Shown here one piece after another: positions 4,379 to 5,712 of a stretch of DNA of 5,712 nucleotides (position 1 is its first letter; each line of letters begins with the position of its first letter). This DNA comes from JBOGIF01 sp050742415 (GTDB lineage: Bacteria > Actinomycetota > Acidimicrobiia > Acidimicrobiales > AC-14): assembly GCA_050742415.1 (NCBI GenBank), contig JBOGIF010000171.1, forward strand, positions 1-5,712, written 5' to 3'. Made by a program: the position numbers and the translations under genes. The notes beneath the pieces were generated by a model. It was not told where the DNA came from and did no database searches. It saw nothing but the letters and a program-made list of their open reading frames with translations.

Positions 4379-5712
4379 CCGGCGCCGCACGTTCGCCGCT
4401 CGCGCACGCCCGACCGGCCCTCAGCCCTTGGCCCACGTCGGAATCCGCTCGATCGACTGCGTCCGCCCCGACGGCGTCACCGTCGATGCGGTGGCGATGA
4501 ACCCGGCTGACTGGCGCTGTTCCGGGTTGATGGCCGGCCTCCTCGACGGCTGGGCCGCGCAGCGCAAGCCCGGCGTCGACAGCGCCTACGCCAGGTTGAA
4601 GACCATCCAGACCGACAGGTCCGCCCTCGCCGACTTCGGCCGGTTCATCGACGCCCACGCCGGCGATCCCGAGGCCCTGAGGCTCGCCAGCCTCTCACTC
4701 GACCTGGTCTCGGACTGGGAGGCCGACCTGGCGGCCCGCTTCCTCGTGGACGTGTCCGGGGAGCGGAAGGTGTCCAACGAGCCGCACGTGAGGGCGGCCA
4801 AGCTGTTCGCCTTCATCCGCCAGGCGAACGCCATCGGCATCGCCGTCGACCCCGAGCTGTTGGACCGGGCCCGTCACGGACCTCGGGCCCAGTGGCACCG
4901 CCACGTCGCCGGCCAGGTTGTGGGGTTCACCGACGACGAAGATCGGGCCATCAAGAGCGCCTCCCTCGGCGTCCTCTACCGGGCGCTGGCCAAGGTCCGA
5001 CGCGGCGCAGCCCTCATCGATTCCGGCAGGGACCCCGCCGAGCACGGCTGGAACTCCCTGGCGAACCTGGCCTGGCAGGCGGTGCACGGGGGCGGGCTCT
5101 CTACCGCGGCGATCCTGGAGCACCTGTGGGAACAGCTCCCACCCCGGTCGAAGTGGGCGAAACTCGACCCCTCGATCCGGGAGCTGTGGCCGGAGGGCAA
5201 GCCGATCGGCCAGACGGGCCGAACGGCCTTCCCCCGGACGCTGCGGCGGCGGATCTACGACATGGTGTTCCCCAACGGCGACGAGGTTCTGGCCGCCTAC
5301 TTCCTGCTGCTGCAACTGACCGGCGCCGAGCCAAGCTGGGCCCAGTCACTGTCGGTCGACGCCATGGAGGTCCGGGGCAACGGCCGCGTCCTGAAGGGCC
5401 ACAAGGCCCGACGGCCCTTCGCCACGGTGCGCGAGCGCGTGTTCCCCCGCCTGGCCGGCGGGCGCATGTGCGTCCCCAGGCTGTGGGACCTCGTCGTCGA
5501 GCTGACCACCCCCGGTCCGCCACGTCCGTCGCGCCCAGGAGGCGGTGGACCGCGACAACCTGTGGCTGCACCTCGACGCCGGCTGCTACCGGCTCGGCAT
5601 CGTACGGTGGTTCGACCTGAGGGAGTGGTGGGAGCGCAACGCCGAGGGAACGCTCTCCCGATACGACACCCGGTCGTTCCGCCAGGGCCGGCGCTCCCTC
5701 GACACCATCGAC
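4365..5712 (+). CDS. Tyrosine-recombinase-like protein lacking box I arginine; frameshifted, 3' end outside the window
   Basis: The ATG at 4365 opens a frame without stops to the right edge, but protein-like sequence changes frame at about 5509-5514. Before it, 383 codons run to LWDLVVELTTP. After it, the +1-shifted frame continues VRHVRRAQEAVDRDNLWLHL and WFDLREWWERNAEGTLSRYD to base 5712. Removing one C from the C5 run at 5509-5513 joins them. Residues about 55-180 look like a helical core-binding domain (AAQRKPGVDSAYARLKTIQTD, WEADLAARFLVDVSGERKVSNE). The segment LLLQLTGAEPSWAQSLSVDAMEV (about 314-336) resembles recombinase box I, but the catalytic Arg position is occupied by Glu322. HKARRP (346-351) resembles the beta-strand lysine region. 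The HxxR and Tyr motifs would lie beyond the window. The start overlaps the upstream recombinase stop by 14 bases, indicating one operon. It is probably an accessory or non-catalytic partner in DNA recombination. The fold assignment is by pattern only and moderately sure. Confidence 0.65.
   Translation, partial: MARDSRRRTFAARARPTGPQPLAHVGIRSIDCVRPDGVTVDAVAMNPADWRCSGLMAGLLDGWAAQRKPGVDSAYARLKTIQTDRSALADFGRFIDAHAGDPEALRLASLSLDLVSDWEADLAARFLVDVSGERKVSNEPHVRAAKLFAFIRQANAIGIAVDPELLDRARHGPRAQWHRHVAGQVVGFTDDEDRAIKSASLGVLYRALAKVRRGAALIDSGRDPAEHGWNSLANLAWQAVHGGGLSTAAILEHLWEQLPPRSKWAKLDPSIRELWPEGKPIGQTGRTAFPRTLRRRIYDMVFPNGDEVLAAYFLLLQLTGAEPSWAQSLSVDAMEVRGNGRVLKGHKARRPFATVRERVFPRLAGGRMCVPRLWDLVVELTTPGPPRPSRPGGGGPRQPVAAPRRRLLPARHRTVVRPEGVVGAQRRGNALPIRHPVVPPGPALPRHHR

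Noticed and set aside
1..5712. tRNA or rRNA genes, CRISPR arrays, replication origin
   Set aside because: No cloverleaf-like segment, conserved rRNA stretch, regularly spaced repeat-spacer pattern or iteron cluster was found on reading both strands.

Overview
The window is uniformly GC-rich, with coding frames that prefer G or C at third codon positions, GTG starts and Shine-Dalgarno sites of the AGGAGG type. This fits a high-GC actinobacterium or a relative. The exact lineage cannot be read from the sequence. The gene content is accessory: toxin-antitoxin genes, one stand-alone small enzyme-fold gene, and a patchwork of damaged mobile-element genes.

Left third (1-2078). A VapC-like PIN toxin runs in from the left edge on the + strand. 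Facing it on the - strand is a complete vapB-vapC pair whose frames overlap by 4 bases. In front of vapB is a near-perfect dyad containing a plausible -10 box six bases from the ATG, so the operon looks autoregulated and leaderless. Divergent from it is a SnoaL-like (NTF2-fold) protein gene with a good ribosome binding site. Then comes an orphan Phd/YefM-type antitoxin on the - strand, broken by a frameshift and short at its C terminus, with no toxin beside it.

Middle (2079-3250). A - strand chimera. Bases about 2508-3246 encode an internal piece of a Tn3-family transposase, lacking both ends and carrying a one-base frameshift in a G6 run. Its downstream frame runs directly into a 142-residue C-terminal piece of an unrecognised protein that ends at 2079.

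Right part (3248-5712). On the + strand, a tyrosine recombinase with all catalytic residues has lost its N terminus at the point where the transposase fragment begins. It overlaps by 14 bases a second gene that resembles a tyrosine recombinase but lacks the box I arginine. That second gene has a one-base frameshift in a C5 run and runs off the right edge. The overlapping pair looks like part of a multi-recombinase mobile element, in the manner of recombinase-trio elements, and is the most interesting system here. A third member, if any, lies beyond the window.

Overall this is a mobile-element graveyard beside toxin-antitoxin modules. The vapBC pair and the SnoaL-like gene look intact. The transposase, the orphan antitoxin and the first recombinase are damaged, and the second recombinase-like gene is frameshifted or misassembled.
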